Of a stretch of 64,000 nt of DNA, positions 1 to 8,304 are shown one piece after another (the first letter of the stretch is position 1; each line of letters opens with the position of its first letter). A program made the translations under genes and the position numbers. Source of the stretch: CAWCTD01 sp963798455 (lineage in GTDB: Bacteria > Acidobacteriota > Terriglobia > Bryobacterales > Bryobacteraceae). Location of the stretch: positions 1,364,001-1,428,000 of the forward strand of contig CAWCTD010000004.1 in the NCBI GenBank assembly GCA_963798455.1, written 5' to 3'. The notes under the pieces are model-generated. The model did no database searches. It was given only the letters and a program-made list of their open reading frames with translations, and was not told the DNA's origin.

Positions 1-1
1 G

Positions 2-952
2 ACGCTCCCTTTGAACCTCAAGTTCCTCATCGAGGGCGAGGAGGAGGTGGGAGGCACTTCCGTCGCCAGGTTCGTGGCCGAGAACCAGGCGAAACTGCGC
101 GCCGATGTGGCCCTGGTGTCCGACACATCCATGTATGCCGACGGAATGCCCAGCCTGTGCATCGGGCTTCGGGGCCTGATCTACATGGAAGTCGATGCCA
201 TCGGGCCGTCCCGGGACCTGCATTCGGGCAACTACGGCGGCGCTGCCCCGAACGCGGTTTTCGCTTTGATCGAGCTGCTCTCGAAAGCCAAGAGCCGGCA
301 GGGCGTGATCCGGATCCCCGGCATCTACGACGATGTCGAGCCCCCCTCTCCGGCCGAGAAGCAGAGCTGGGAGAGTCTGCCCTTCAGCGAGAAGGAGTTT
401 CTGAAGAAGGAGGTCGGCGCCAAGGCTCTGACCGGGGAACCCGGCTATTCGGTCCTGGAGAGGATCTGGGCGCGGCCGACCTTTGAAGTCCACGGGATCG
501 CGGGAGGGTTCACGGGCGCGGGGGCCAAGACGGTGATCCCGGCCAAAGCCACCGCCAAAGTGAGCATCAGGCTGGTTCCCAGGCAGGATCCCGACAAGGT
601 AATCGCCGCATTCAAGGAATTCGTCCGGAAGAAGAGGCCCAAGGGCATCCGGACTGAGGTGCGCGTGCTGAGCGCCGCGCCTGCCGTACTGGTCAATCCT
701 GACCACCGGGCCATCGACACCGCCGCCCAGGCGTTCAGCGCGGTTTTTCAGAAGCCGACGGTGTTCATCCGGTCGGGTGGATCGATTCCCATCGTGGGCG
801 ATTTCGCCCGGCAGTTGGGCATTCCGACGGTGCTCATGGGCTTCGGGCTTCCCGACGACGGATTGCACGGCCCCAACGAGAAGTTTTGTCTGGATAACTA
901 CTACCGAGGGATCAAGACCGTAGCTCGGTTCTTCGAGCAGTACGGTGAGTAA
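2..952 (+). CDS. M20-family metallopeptidase, 5' end outside window
   Basis: This is the C-terminal part (about 316 residues) of an M20-family zinc peptidase of the dipeptidase/ArgE/DapE type. The reading frame is open from base 2, so the gene begins upstream and the TTG at 11 is not the true start. EGEEEVGG near the left edge carries the acidic active-site/metal residues. A dimerisation (lid) domain follows with the conserved DLHSGNYGG stretch, and the C-terminal metal ligand lies in LHGPNE. These enzymes hydrolyse dipeptides or acylated amino acids in the cytoplasm; the substrate cannot be told from sequence. The stop overlaps the GTG start of murJ by 8 bases, so the two are probably cotranscribed and translationally coupled. 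Confidence 0.9.
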   Translation, partial: TLPLNLKFLIEGEEEVGGTSVARFVAENQAKLRADVALVSDTSMYADGMPSLCIGLRGLIYMEVDAIGPSRDLHSGNYGGAAPNAVFALIELLSKAKSRQGVIRIPGIYDDVEPPSPAEKQSWESLPFSEKEFLKKEVGAKALTGEPGYSVLERIWARPTFEVHGIAGGFTGAGAKTVIPAKATAKVSIRLVPRQDPDKVIAAFKEFVRKKRPKGIRTEVRVLSAAPAVLVNPDHRAIDTAAQAFSAVFQKPTVFIRSGGSIPIVGDFARQLGIPTVLMGFGLPDDGLHGPNEKFCLDNYYRGIKTVARFFEQYGE

Positions 953-2594
953 AGCCGCTACCTTGCCGCAACATGACAGAATCTTCCGCTCCGCGAGCGT
1001 GGTTTCCGCGTCCGTGCTGGCTAGCCGGGTGAGCGGCCTCGTGCGAGAGATCTTCATGGCGCGGCTGTTCGGCGCGGGGCAGGCCTACGATGCCTTCGTA
1101 TTGGGCTTCCGCATCCCCAATCTCACGCGGGACCTCTTCGCCGAGGGAGCCCTTTCCTCCGCCTTCGTGCCTACCTTCACGCAGTACCTGGCGACGAAGA
1201 ACCGGCAGCAGGCCGCCGTGCTCGCCAACCTGGTGGCCACCGCGGTGATCTTGGTGGTGGGGAGTCTCTGCGTCCTGGGGATGATTTTCAGCCCGTCTCT
1301 GGTGCGGCTCCTGGCGCCCGGCTTCCAGCAGGTCCCGGGGAAGTTCGATTTGGCCGTTCACATGACCCGGATCATGTTCCCGTTCCTGCTGCTGGTGGCC
1401 CTGGCCGCCCAGGCCATGGGCATCCTGAACGCCTGCAACCAGTTCGCCGTTCCGGCCATGTCCTCCACGTTCTTCAACCTCGGGTCGGTCGGCTTCGGCG
1501 CGGCGCTCGGGTTTTGGGTTGGGCCGCGAATTGGCTTTGCGCCCATCGTCGGCATGGCCTATGGCGTGGTGCTCGGCGGCGCGCTTCAGCTGATCTGGCA
1601 GGCGCCGAGTCTGCGGAAATCGGGTTTCACGTTCCGGCCGCGGTGGAACTGGTCAGACCCCGGGTTGCAGCAGATCATCCGCCTGATGGGACCCGCCATC
1701 CTGGGCAACGCGGCGGTGCAGATCAACATCATGGTGAGCACCAACCTCGCCTCCGGAATCAGCGATCCGGTCACCGGTCCGGACGGGCCCGTGGCCTGGC
1801 TAGCTTACGCTTTCCGGTTCATGCAACTCCCGCTGGGGCTGTTCGGCGTGGCCATTGCCTCCGCTACTCTGCCGGCGATTTCCCGCAGTGCCTCCCTCGG
1901 AAAGATCGACGAATTCCGGCGGACTCTGTCCAGGTCCCTGGGCATGGTCTTCCTGCTGACATTGCCCTCTTCGGTGGGCCTGGTGGTCCTGGGGCGGCCC
2001 ATGGTCGGGGCGATCTATGAAGGCGGCAAGTTCCACGCCTATGACACGCGACAAACCGCGCTGGCCCTCTCCTGTTATGCCATCGGGCTGAGCGGGTACT
2101 CCGCCCTCAAGGTGCTCACGCCCGCCTTCTACGCGCTGAACGACGCCCGGACGCCCATGTACGTGAGCCTTGCTTCCATTCTGATCAATTACGGCGTAGC
2201 CGCGACAATGGTCCGGACCGGAACCCTGGGCCACGCCGGGCTGGCCATCGCCACCTCGGCAGTGGCGCTGTTCGGCTTCGTCACGCTGTTCTGGATTCTG
2301 CGCGGCCGCATCGGCGGCATCCACGGCCGGGCGCTTCTCACGAGCGTGATCCAGATCGCGCTGGCCTCCGCCGCGATGGGTGTGGTGGTCGTGCTGATCA
2401 GCCACGAGATCCAAGCCTGGCTGGGAGCGGGGCGAGTGGCGCGCCTGATCGATCTGGCCGTGTCCATCCCCGTGGGCGCCGCTGCCTTCTACGGTGTGTG
2501 CAAGGCCCTGCGGGTGGCGGAGTTGGAGATGGCCGGGCAGGCGCTGGTCTCTCCGGCTCGCGAATGGCTTTCGCGCCAACGTGGTAGAATTTGA
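945..2594 (+). CDS. murJ: lipid II flippase MurJ (MviN)
   Basis: The 549-residue polytopic inner-membrane protein belongs to the MviN/MurJ branch of the MOP superfamily and flips lipid-linked peptidoglycan precursor (lipid II) to the periplasm. Visible signatures are the N-terminal SASVVSASVLASRVSGLVRE segment with its conserved arginines, GAGQAYDAFVLGFRIPNL, and about 14 hydrophobic segments spread over the full length. Length is normal for the family. The GTG start overlaps the upstream peptidase stop. The gene is essential in most bacteria. Its neighbours are not cell-wall genes, but murB lies about 44 kb away in the same window. Confidence 0.95.
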   Translation: MSKAATLPQHDRIFRSASVVSASVLASRVSGLVREIFMARLFGAGQAYDAFVLGFRIPNLTRDLFAEGALSSAFVPTFTQYLATKNRQQAAVLANLVATAVILVVGSLCVLGMIFSPSLVRLLAPGFQQVPGKFDLAVHMTRIMFPFLLLVALAAQAMGILNACNQFAVPAMSSTFFNLGSVGFGAALGFWVGPRIGFAPIVGMAYGVVLGGALQLIWQAPSLRKSGFTFRPRWNWSDPGLQQIIRLMGPAILGNAAVQINIMVSTNLASGISDPVTGPDGPVAWLAYAFRFMQLPLGLFGVAIASATLPAISRSASLGKIDEFRRTLSRSLGMVFLLTLPSSVGLVVLGRPMVGAIYEGGKFHAYDTRQTALALSCYAIGLSGYSALKVLTPAFYALNDARTPMYVSLASILINYGVAATMVRTGTLGHAGLAIATSAVALFGFVTLFWILRGRIGGIHGRALLTSVIQIALASAAMGVVVVLISHEIQAWLGAGRVARLIDLAVSIPVGAAAFYGVCKALRVAELEMAGQALVSPAREWLSRQRGRI

Positions 2595-2601
2595 GTTGTT
2601 G

Positions 2602-3363
2602 ATGTTGCCGGACTTGAAACTAATCATCCGGCTGCAAGATCTCGACAGCCGGATCAGGGAATTGCAGCGGGAGATCGCAACCCTACCTAAGCACATCGCC
2701 CAAATCGAGAAGACTCTGGAAGGCCACGTCCGCAAGTTGGAGGCGGACCGGGCCGCCCTCGCCGCCAATCAGAGAGAGCGCAAGACCCTGGATAGCGATA
2801 TCCGGGACCAGGAGCACAAGATCTCCAAGCTCAAGGACCAGATGATGGGGGCCAAGGTCACCAATGAGCAGTACCGGGTCTTCCAAAAGGAAGTCGATTA
2901 CTGCCAAAAAGAGATCCGCAAGGCGGAAGACCGCATCCTCCGCCTCATGGAGGAGTCCGAGCCTCTGGAGCAGGCCATGAAGGCGGCCGAAACCGCGCTG
3001 GCCGAGGAGAAAGGCAAGGTCGAGCAGGAAAAGCAGGAGGCGCGGGCCCGAACAGCGGAGGACCAGAGAGTGCTGGACGAACTCCTCGGCGAGCGGCAGA
3101 CCCTGGTGCGGGAACTGGCGCCGCCGATCTACTCGGCCTACGAGCGGATTCGCGCGAAGCGGCGAGGCTTGGCGGTGGCCGAAGCGGTTGACGGCCGCTG
3201 TTCAGCCTGCCATCTGGCGCTCCGCCCGCAGTTCCTCCAGGATGTCCGGTTGAATCAGGAGGTGATGTACTGCGAGAGCTGCGGCAGGATTATGTACTAC
3301 AACCCTCCGGTGAGCTTCGAGGACATCGCCGCCGTCCAAGGCGACTCTGCCGCGCAGCAATAA
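2602..3363 (+). CDS. coiled-coil protein with C4-type zinc ribbon (DUF164/zf-RING_7)
   Basis: The predicted protein of 253 residues has a long heptad-rich coiled coil (roughly residues 10-190, rich in E, K, R, Q and L) followed by a C-terminal zinc ribbon with two CxxC knuckles, CSACH and CESCG, about 25 residues apart. This is the architecture of the widespread DUF164 family (structural homologue HP0958/FlgZ of Helicobacter); in non-flagellated bacteria its role is not settled. I chose the ATG at 2602 because the family begins with MLPDLKLIIRLQDLD; an open frame extends further left inside murJ but is out of family. It starts 7 bases after the murJ stop and ends just before a strong terminator. 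Confidence 0.85.
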   Translation: MLPDLKLIIRLQDLDSRIRELQREIATLPKHIAQIEKTLEGHVRKLEADRAALAANQRERKTLDSDIRDQEHKISKLKDQMMGAKVTNEQYRVFQKEVDYCQKEIRKAEDRILRLMEESEPLEQAMKAAETALAEEKGKVEQEKQEARARTAEDQRVLDELLGERQTLVRELAPPIYSAYERIRAKRRGLAVAEAVDGRCSACHLALRPQFLQDVRLNQEVMYCESCGRIMYYNPPVSFEDIAAVQGDSAAQQ

Positions 3364-3387
3364 GCGGCGGCCAGTGGCGCACGGGAC

Positions 3388-3420
3388 ACGGCTCGGCGGA
3401 GCGGTTCCGCCGAGCCGTTT
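3388..3420. terminator. intrinsic terminator between convergent genes
   Basis: A perfect 13-bp inverted repeat (left arm 3388-3400, right arm 3406-3418) has a 5-base loop and is followed by a short T run. It sits between the zinc-ribbon gene and the convergent sulfatase gene, so it can serve as a terminator for the plus strand and possibly both directions. Confidence 0.8.
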
Positions 3421-3421
3421 G

Positions 3422-5110
3422 TCAGCATCCTGCCGAAAGGTCCCCCCGCGGTGTTTCAAGTTGACCGATCGGAGGAATGGGGGCCGGCGTCCTGGGAGCC
3501 TTCAAGACCTTGTCCCAAGGCTCGACGTGGCATCGGGAGGCCCAACGCTCATAGAGAGCGACCATGCGCTCGGCGCGCGAAGGATCCCGCGTGGCAAGGT
3601 CGTTCAGCTCGGAGCGGTCCGCTTCGAGATCGTACAGCTCCCAGCGATTGGGGTACCGTGAAACCAGCTTCCACTTGCCGTCGCACATGGCGCGGTTTCC
3701 CTCGTGCTCCCAATACATGGCGTCCGCCCGTTGAATCCGTTTTCCCCGGAAAGCCGGCCTGAGGCTGCTGCCCTCCATGGGAAGGATGGGCGTGCCCTTA
3801 TATGCCGCCGGATAGGCAGCGCCGGCCAGATCCACGCAGGTGGCCATGAGGTCAATCAGGTGCCCCTGCTCGTGAACGATGGCGTCGCGGCTGGGGATGC
3901 CGTTCGGCCACCGGGCCACCAGCGGCGTGGCGATGCCGCCCTCGTGAACCCAGTGCTTGTAAAGGCGGAACGGCGTGTTGGAAGCATTGGCCCAAGGCAG
4001 GCCATAGCTTTGGTAGGTATCCTCCGCGCCGGGCATCACCTCTGGAAGATTGCCGATACGAACCGCTCGTCCATCGTGCGTCTTCTCCGTGAAAGACTGT
4101 CCTCGTGACTTTGGTCCCAGCTCTTCCGCGCACCCGCCATTGTCCGCGAGGAGCAGAACCAGTGTATTGTCCTCGTTCCCGGACTTGCGGAGCGTCTCCA
4201 GGATGCGCCCCACGTTGTAGTCCATGCGCTCGATCTGCGCCGCGTAGACTTCCATCCTGCGTTGATACCACTCCTTGTTCGGCGCGTCCTTCCAGGCGGG
4301 GGCCTGCGCGTCACGAGGCGTGAGCGCCCATCGCCGGTCAATCAATCCCATCTTGATCATCCGGCGGCGGCGCTCCTCACGGAGAGCATCCCATCCGTCC
4401 TTGTAGCGCCCTCTCTGCCGGTCGATATCGCCCTCGAGGGCGTGCAGGGGCCAATGCGGCGAGGTGAACGCCACGTAAAGGAAGAACGGCGCGGTTTGCC
4501 GCCCGGCCGATTCGACGTACCCGGCGGCCGCGGAGCCAATCGCATCGGTAAGGTAGTAGCCCGGCTGATCCGCCGTGATGGAATCGTTGTTGCGTGTGAG
4601 ACTGCCCGGGTTGAAGTAACTGGCGGCGCCCTGGATGATTCCGTAGTACTGATCGAACCCGCGCTGCAACGGCCAGTTGTGCTTTGACTTCGTGACCGGC
4701 GTCACGTGCCACTTGCCGGCCATCCTGGTCTGATAGCCGGCGGTCTTGAGCACCTCCGCGATGGTGACGCAATTCCGGTTGAGGTCGCCCGTGTAACCGG
4801 GAAACGGTTTCGGGTTGTCTACCATGTGCCCGACCCCGGTCTGGTGAGAGTAGAGCCCGGTGAGCAGGCTCGCTCGGCTTGGACAGCAACGCGCCGTGTT
4901 GTGGAAATGAGTGAATCGGACACCGCTCGAGGCCAGGCCGTCGATATTCGGAGTATGAATCTCGGAGCCGTAGCAGCCGAGATCGGAGAAGCCCATGTCG
5001 TCCGCCAGCATGAGGATGATGTTGGGCCTGGCTGAGGTGGCCGGCCAGCCGAGGCCGGCCGAGACCGCCGCAGCGCCCGCGGCTTCGAGAAACACTCGTC
5101 GACTGGTCAT
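3422..5110 (-). CDS. secreted type I sulfatase (arylsulfatase family)
   Basis: The product of 562 residues is a formylglycine-dependent sulfatase that hydrolyses sulfate esters, probably of polysaccharides or aryl compounds, outside the cytoplasm. MTSRRVFLEAAGAAAVSAG is a twin-arginine signal. The catalytic motif is CCPSRASLLTG, where the Cys of CxPSR is converted to formylglycine. Metal-binding LADDMGFSDLG, GKWHVTP, SPHWPLH and LADNGG are all present. Start is placed at the ATG at 5110 because it begins the signal peptide; an in-frame extension to 5191 lacks family support. It diverges from the toxin-antitoxin operon. No sulfatase-maturing enzyme is visible nearby. Confidence 0.93.
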   Translation of the reverse strand: MTSRRVFLEAAGAAAVSAGLGWPATSARPNIILMLADDMGFSDLGCYGSEIHTPNIDGLASSGVRFTHFHNTARCCPSRASLLTGLYSHQTGVGHMVDNPKPFPGYTGDLNRNCVTIAEVLKTAGYQTRMAGKWHVTPVTKSKHNWPLQRGFDQYYGIIQGAASYFNPGSLTRNNDSITADQPGYYLTDAIGSAAAGYVESAGRQTAPFFLYVAFTSPHWPLHALEGDIDRQRGRYKDGWDALREERRRRMIKMGLIDRRWALTPRDAQAPAWKDAPNKEWYQRRMEVYAAQIERMDYNVGRILETLRKSGNEDNTLVLLLADNGGCAEELGPKSRGQSFTEKTHDGRAVRIGNLPEVMPGAEDTYQSYGLPWANASNTPFRLYKHWVHEGGIATPLVARWPNGIPSRDAIVHEQGHLIDLMATCVDLAGAAYPAAYKGTPILPMEGSSLRPAFRGKRIQRADAMYWEHEGNRAMCDGKWKLVSRYPNRWELYDLEADRSELNDLATRDPSRAERMVALYERWASRCHVEPWDKVLKAPRTPAPIPPIGQLETPRGDLSAGC

Positions 5111-5184
5111 GAAGAATAGAATACGCGACTCCACAAGAGCCGGCGGGACGCGGCCAGGGGGGTGATATTTGATCTGACACGGTG

Positions 5185-5213
5185 TTGACACAAATATGTA
5201 TTTATGACACTAT
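5185..5213 (+). promoter_or_regulatory. sigma-70 promoter with palindromic operator for vapBC-like operon
   Basis: TTGACA (5185-5190) is separated by 17 bases from CACTAT (5208-5213). Between them lies the palindrome AAATATGTATTT (5192-5203; arms AAATA/TATTT), well placed for autorepression by the ribbon-helix-helix antitoxin. The predicted transcript would begin only a few bases before the ATG at 5222, which argues for that start over the ATG at 5204. Confidence 0.5.
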
Positions 5214-5221
5214 GGCCGTAC

Positions 5222-5455
5222 ATGCGGACCACCATTGACATGCCGGAGCCGGTCTTCCGGGATATGAAGTCGCTGGCCGCGCGAAAGGGGCAGAGCCTGA
5301 AGGAGTTCGTCGTGCGGGCGATTGAGCGGGAGGTCGCCAGGGCCCAGCGGCCCCGCCAGGCGCGCTTCTCGGTCCGGTTGCCGCTGGTGCGCTCCAAGCG
5401 TCCAGGCGCCATCCGATCCCTGACCAATGCTGAGATCGAAGACCTGCTTGACTGA
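5222..5455 (+). CDS. ribbon-helix-helix antitoxin (VapB-like)
   Basis: This small protein of 77 residues begins MRTTIDMPEPVFRDMK and continues with SLKEFVVRAIEREVA, the strand-helix-helix pattern of Arc/MetJ-type DNA-binding antitoxins. The C-terminal part (SLTNAEIEDLLD) is the acidic/hydrophobic tail that normally wraps the toxin. The pair should bind its own promoter palindrome and neutralise the PIN-domain RNase encoded next. An alternative ATG at 5204 would add six residues but lies upstream of the likely transcript start. The 3' end overlaps the toxin gene, typical of type II toxin-antitoxin operons. Confidence 0.8.
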   Translation: MRTTIDMPEPVFRDMKSLAARKGQSLKEFVVRAIEREVARAQRPRQARFSVRLPLVRSKRPGAIRSLTNAEIEDLLD

Positions 5456-5870
5456 CGTGAACGTGTGGCTGGCTCTGGCCACGGACCGTCACGTGCATCA
5501 CGCCGCCGCCACGGCTTGGTTTAGGTCGCTCCCGGAGGAGGGAGCGGTCTTCTGCCGCGTCACGCAAATGGGCTTGCTGCGGTTGCTGGCAAACCGCGCG
5601 GTGATGGGAGAAGACGTGCTCAGCCCTGCCGTTGCCTGGGGCCGTTATGCGCTGCTGCGCCGAGATTGGCGTGTCGGCTTCGCCCCTGAGCCGCTCGGGT
5701 TCGAGCAGAGATGGATCGCGCTGATGACCCAGGCCGGCGGCGCCTCCTGGACGGACGCTTATCTGGCTGCCTTCGCCCTTGGGCACGGTTACAGCCTTGC
5801 CTCGTTTGACGGGGGCTTCCGCCGCTGGAAGGAACTCCGTTTCCACCTTTTGCGGTCCGCCGCGGGCTAG
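5427..5870 (+). CDS. PIN-domain toxin RNase (VapC family)
   Basis: The product is a PIN-domain endoribonuclease of the VapC type, about 147 residues. The first catalytic Asp is in LTDVNVWLAL near the N-terminus, the central segment is CRVTQMGLLRLLANRAVMG, and the last acidic cluster is in WTDAYLAAFALGHGYSLASFDGGF. The gene overlaps the antitoxin. If the ATG at 5427 is used the overlap is 29 bases; a TTG at 5448, overlapping only 8 bases and starting directly at LTDVNVW, is an equally likely start. The Gln in TQMG replaces the acidic residue found there in many VapC proteins, as it does in this subfamily. Confidence 0.82.
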   Translation: MLRSKTCLTDVNVWLALATDRHVHHAAATAWFRSLPEEGAVFCRVTQMGLLRLLANRAVMGEDVLSPAVAWGRYALLRRDWRVGFAPEPLGFEQRWIALMTQAGGASWTDAYLAAFALGHGYSLASFDGGFRRWKELRFHLLRSAAG

Positions 5871-5985
5871 TCACACCGGCTTGCGCGCACTGGTGGACGC
5901 TCTGGCGCCTATACCTGCGCGACCTGATGCCGAAGCCCTTCAGCAGGAAGTGAGGGCGTTCCGCGGGCGTGTGGGCCTCCACGTA

Positions 5986-6114
5986 GGGCAGGATTTCGAT
6001 CTTGGCAAGCGTGGCCAGGCAGCGGAGCCGCTGGTCCGTGACCACCATCCGCTGCTCAGCCGCTGAAATGGCCGACGCCATGTGGATCAGGTCCAAGCTG
6101 CGGACTTCGGGCCG
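5986..6114 (-). pseudogene. C-terminal remnant of another PIN-domain toxin
   Basis: On the minus strand the stretch reads SLDLIHMASAIS, then RMVVTDQRLRCLATL, ending IEILP. This is the conserved C-terminal half of VapC-type PIN domains (the DxxHxAsA and vTxDxRL motifs). No N-terminal half or start codon is present upstream because ubiD begins there. The frame runs on past the natural PIN end without homology. It is probably the residue of a second toxin-antitoxin module in opposite orientation to the intact one. The rest of the 5871-6164 gap shows no other gene. Confidence 0.45.
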
Positions 6115-6164
6115 GCCCGTCGGCCTGCTCTTGATTGCGGTAGTCCTATAGAGAGGTCCCTAGC

Positions 6165-7650
6165 TTGCCGATACAAGAACATCCCGTCACCGACGCTACC
6201 CAGATCGTGGATCTGCGCACCGCGCTGAGCTTCCTGGCGTCACAGCCAGGGCAACTGGTCTCGACGCGCGAGCCGGTCGATCCCGTGGCGGAGCTGGCCG
6301 GCGTGTACAAGCTCGTCGGAGCCGGGACGCCGCTCGCGCCGCCCACGCGCACCGGCCCCGCCATGCTCTTCGAGAACGTCAAGGGCTACGACATGCCGGT
6401 GGTCGTCGGCATCCTGGCCAGCCGTCAGCGCACCGCGCTGCTGATGAACAGCACCATCCAGCGCCTGCCCTTTGATCTGCTGGACGCCCTCCGCAACCCA
6501 TGCTCTCCCGTGACGGTCCCTGCCACGAGCGCGCCCTGCCAGGAGATCGTGATCCGCCCGCCGTTCGATCTGCGCGGGCTGATCCCCGCCCCCACGAATA
6601 CGCTGCTGGACGCCGGACCTTACTTCAACATGGGCCTGGTGCGCGCCGCGGACCCCGAGACCGGCGAGTCCGATGTCACCATCCACCGTCTCTGCGTGCA
6701 GGGCCCGGATCGTCTGAGCATCTACTTCGTCCCGGGCCGCCACATCGATCAGTTCCGCATCAAGGCCGAGCGGATGGGCCGCGCGCTGCCGGTCTCGGTC
6801 AGCATGGGCATCGACCCGGCCATCTATCTCGCCGCCTGCTTCGAACCTCCCACCACTCCGCTGGGTCTGGACGAGCTCACCGTCGCGGGCGGGTTGCGCC
6901 GCCGTCCGGTGGAACTGGTGGATTGCGTATCGGTGGCCGCCAAGGCCATTGCCCGCGCCGAGATCGTGCTGGAGGGCGAGATCCTCCCCGGCGAGCGCGT
7001 GCGCGAAGACGCCCAGACCGGAACCGGCTACGCCATGCCCGAGTTCCCCGGCTATCTCGGCATAGCGCAGCCGGAGCTGCCCGTCCTCCGCGTCACTGCC
7101 GTCACTCACCGCGGCAACCCGATCTTACAGACCATCGTCGGCCCGGCCGAGGAGCACACCAACCTGGTCGGCATCCCCACCGAGGCCAGCATTCTGCGGC
7201 TGGTCGAAAGCAGCATGCCCGGCCGTCTGGTGAACGCTTACTGCCACTCGTCGGGTGGCGGGAAATACCTGGCCATTCTCCAGTTCCGCAAGAGCACTCG
7301 CCAGCGACGAGGGCCGCCAGCGCCAGGCCGCGCTCACCGCCTTTGCGGCATTCCCCGAGCTCAAGCACGTCATCCTGGTCGATGAAGACGTGGACATCTT
7401 CGACACCAACGACGTGCTTTGGGCCATGACCACGCGCTATCAGGGCGACCGCAGCACCATCTTCATCCCGGGCGTGCGCTGCCATCCGCTGGATCCGTCC
7501 CAGTCGCCGGACTTCAGCCCCTCCATCCCGGCCCAGGGGACCTCTTGCAAGACCATCTTCGACTGCACCGTGCCCTACCACCTGAAGGATCGCTTCCGCC
7601 GCGCGGAATTCCTGAGCGTGGATCTGGCGAGGTTTCTGAAGAGCGGCTAG
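6165..7650 (+). CDS. UbiD-family prenyl-FMN decarboxylase, frameshifted
   Basis: About 494 residues of a UbiD-type (de)carboxylase can be read in two frames. These enzymes use prenylated FMN made by UbiX to decarboxylate aromatic or unsaturated acids. Frame one runs from the TTG at 6165 (GAGAGG ribosome site 8 bases upstream) to about 7295 and contains GPAEEHTNLVG and SSGGGKYLAILQFRKS. Frame two continues with ASDEGRQRQAAL and VILVDEDVDIFDTNDVLWA to 7650. A single extra base near 7293-7299 explains the break. The protein looks normal on both sides, so this is either a recent mutation or a sequence error. No ubiX is visible nearby. The 3' end overlaps the convergent gene by 4 bases. Confidence 0.85.
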
Positions 7651-8258
7651 TTCCCGTCCAGACAGGCGGCCACGATGGTTGTCCCGCGCACTCCAGTGGC
7701 CTCCTCGACCTCCTGGATGAGCCTGGCTTCCGCGTCCCCGGGATCAACCTCGACCGAGCAGGCCGCGATCTCCGCGTCGGTGGCGCCCTGAAAGCACTTC
7801 TCGCAGATGCCGAGCGAGCCGGACTCGCTCGGAACCGGAGGGCCGAAAGAGCGGCAGATAACGGGCCGCGCCTGGTAGAGATCGCAGGTCCTGGTTTCCG
7901 GGTCGAGCGCCGGGCAGGGCTCGTTGTCGGGGTGCCACCCCTCAGCCGTGGGGTTCTCGGTGAGCGCACCGTGGACGGGATCGCTGGGGAAGCGCTGCGC
8001 GAATCTGCCCAGGGTGGCACGCGCCCGCTCGCCCACGCGCGCGGCGCGTCCAGGGTCGCGCTCCGAGAGTTCCGCCAGACCTGCCTTGAGGCGGTATGCA
8101 TCGAGCTGGTTGATCCCGAACGGCCCGATGCAGCACTCGTGGCACCCCGGATGGCAGACGAGCCATGGCCCGCTCTTGCGCGCGGCGTCCCTAAGCGCTG
8201 CGTCCAGTTGCCGGATTAGCGAACGATCTTCGCGGTCGATTCGAGACCCAGTCGGCAT
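7647..8258 (-). CDS. YkgJ-family cysteine-cluster protein
   Basis: This protein of about 203 residues has the Cys pattern of the YkgJ/CxxCxxCC family: CHPGCHECC near residue 35, then CPALDPETRTCDLYQARPVIC and CEKCF. The family probably binds a metal or Fe-S cluster; its reaction is unknown. The ATG at 8258 (MPTGSRIDRED) is chosen because the upstream in-frame extension is Arg/Trp-rich and unlike the family. It is convergent with ubiD and lies 46 bases after the MFS carrier gene on the same strand. Confidence 0.75.
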   Translation of the reverse strand: MPTGSRIDREDRSLIRQLDAALRDAARKSGPWLVCHPGCHECCIGPFGINQLDAYRLKAGLAELSERDPGRAARVGERARATLGRFAQRFPSDPVHGALTENPTAEGWHPDNEPCPALDPETRTCDLYQARPVICRSFGPPVPSESGSLGICEKCFQGATDAEIAACSVEVDPGDAEARLIQEVEEATGVRGTTIVAACLDGN

Positions 8259-8304
8259 ACCCCCAGGATACCGGACGCAGCCGGAGCGCACCGTTCGGCG
8301 GCTC

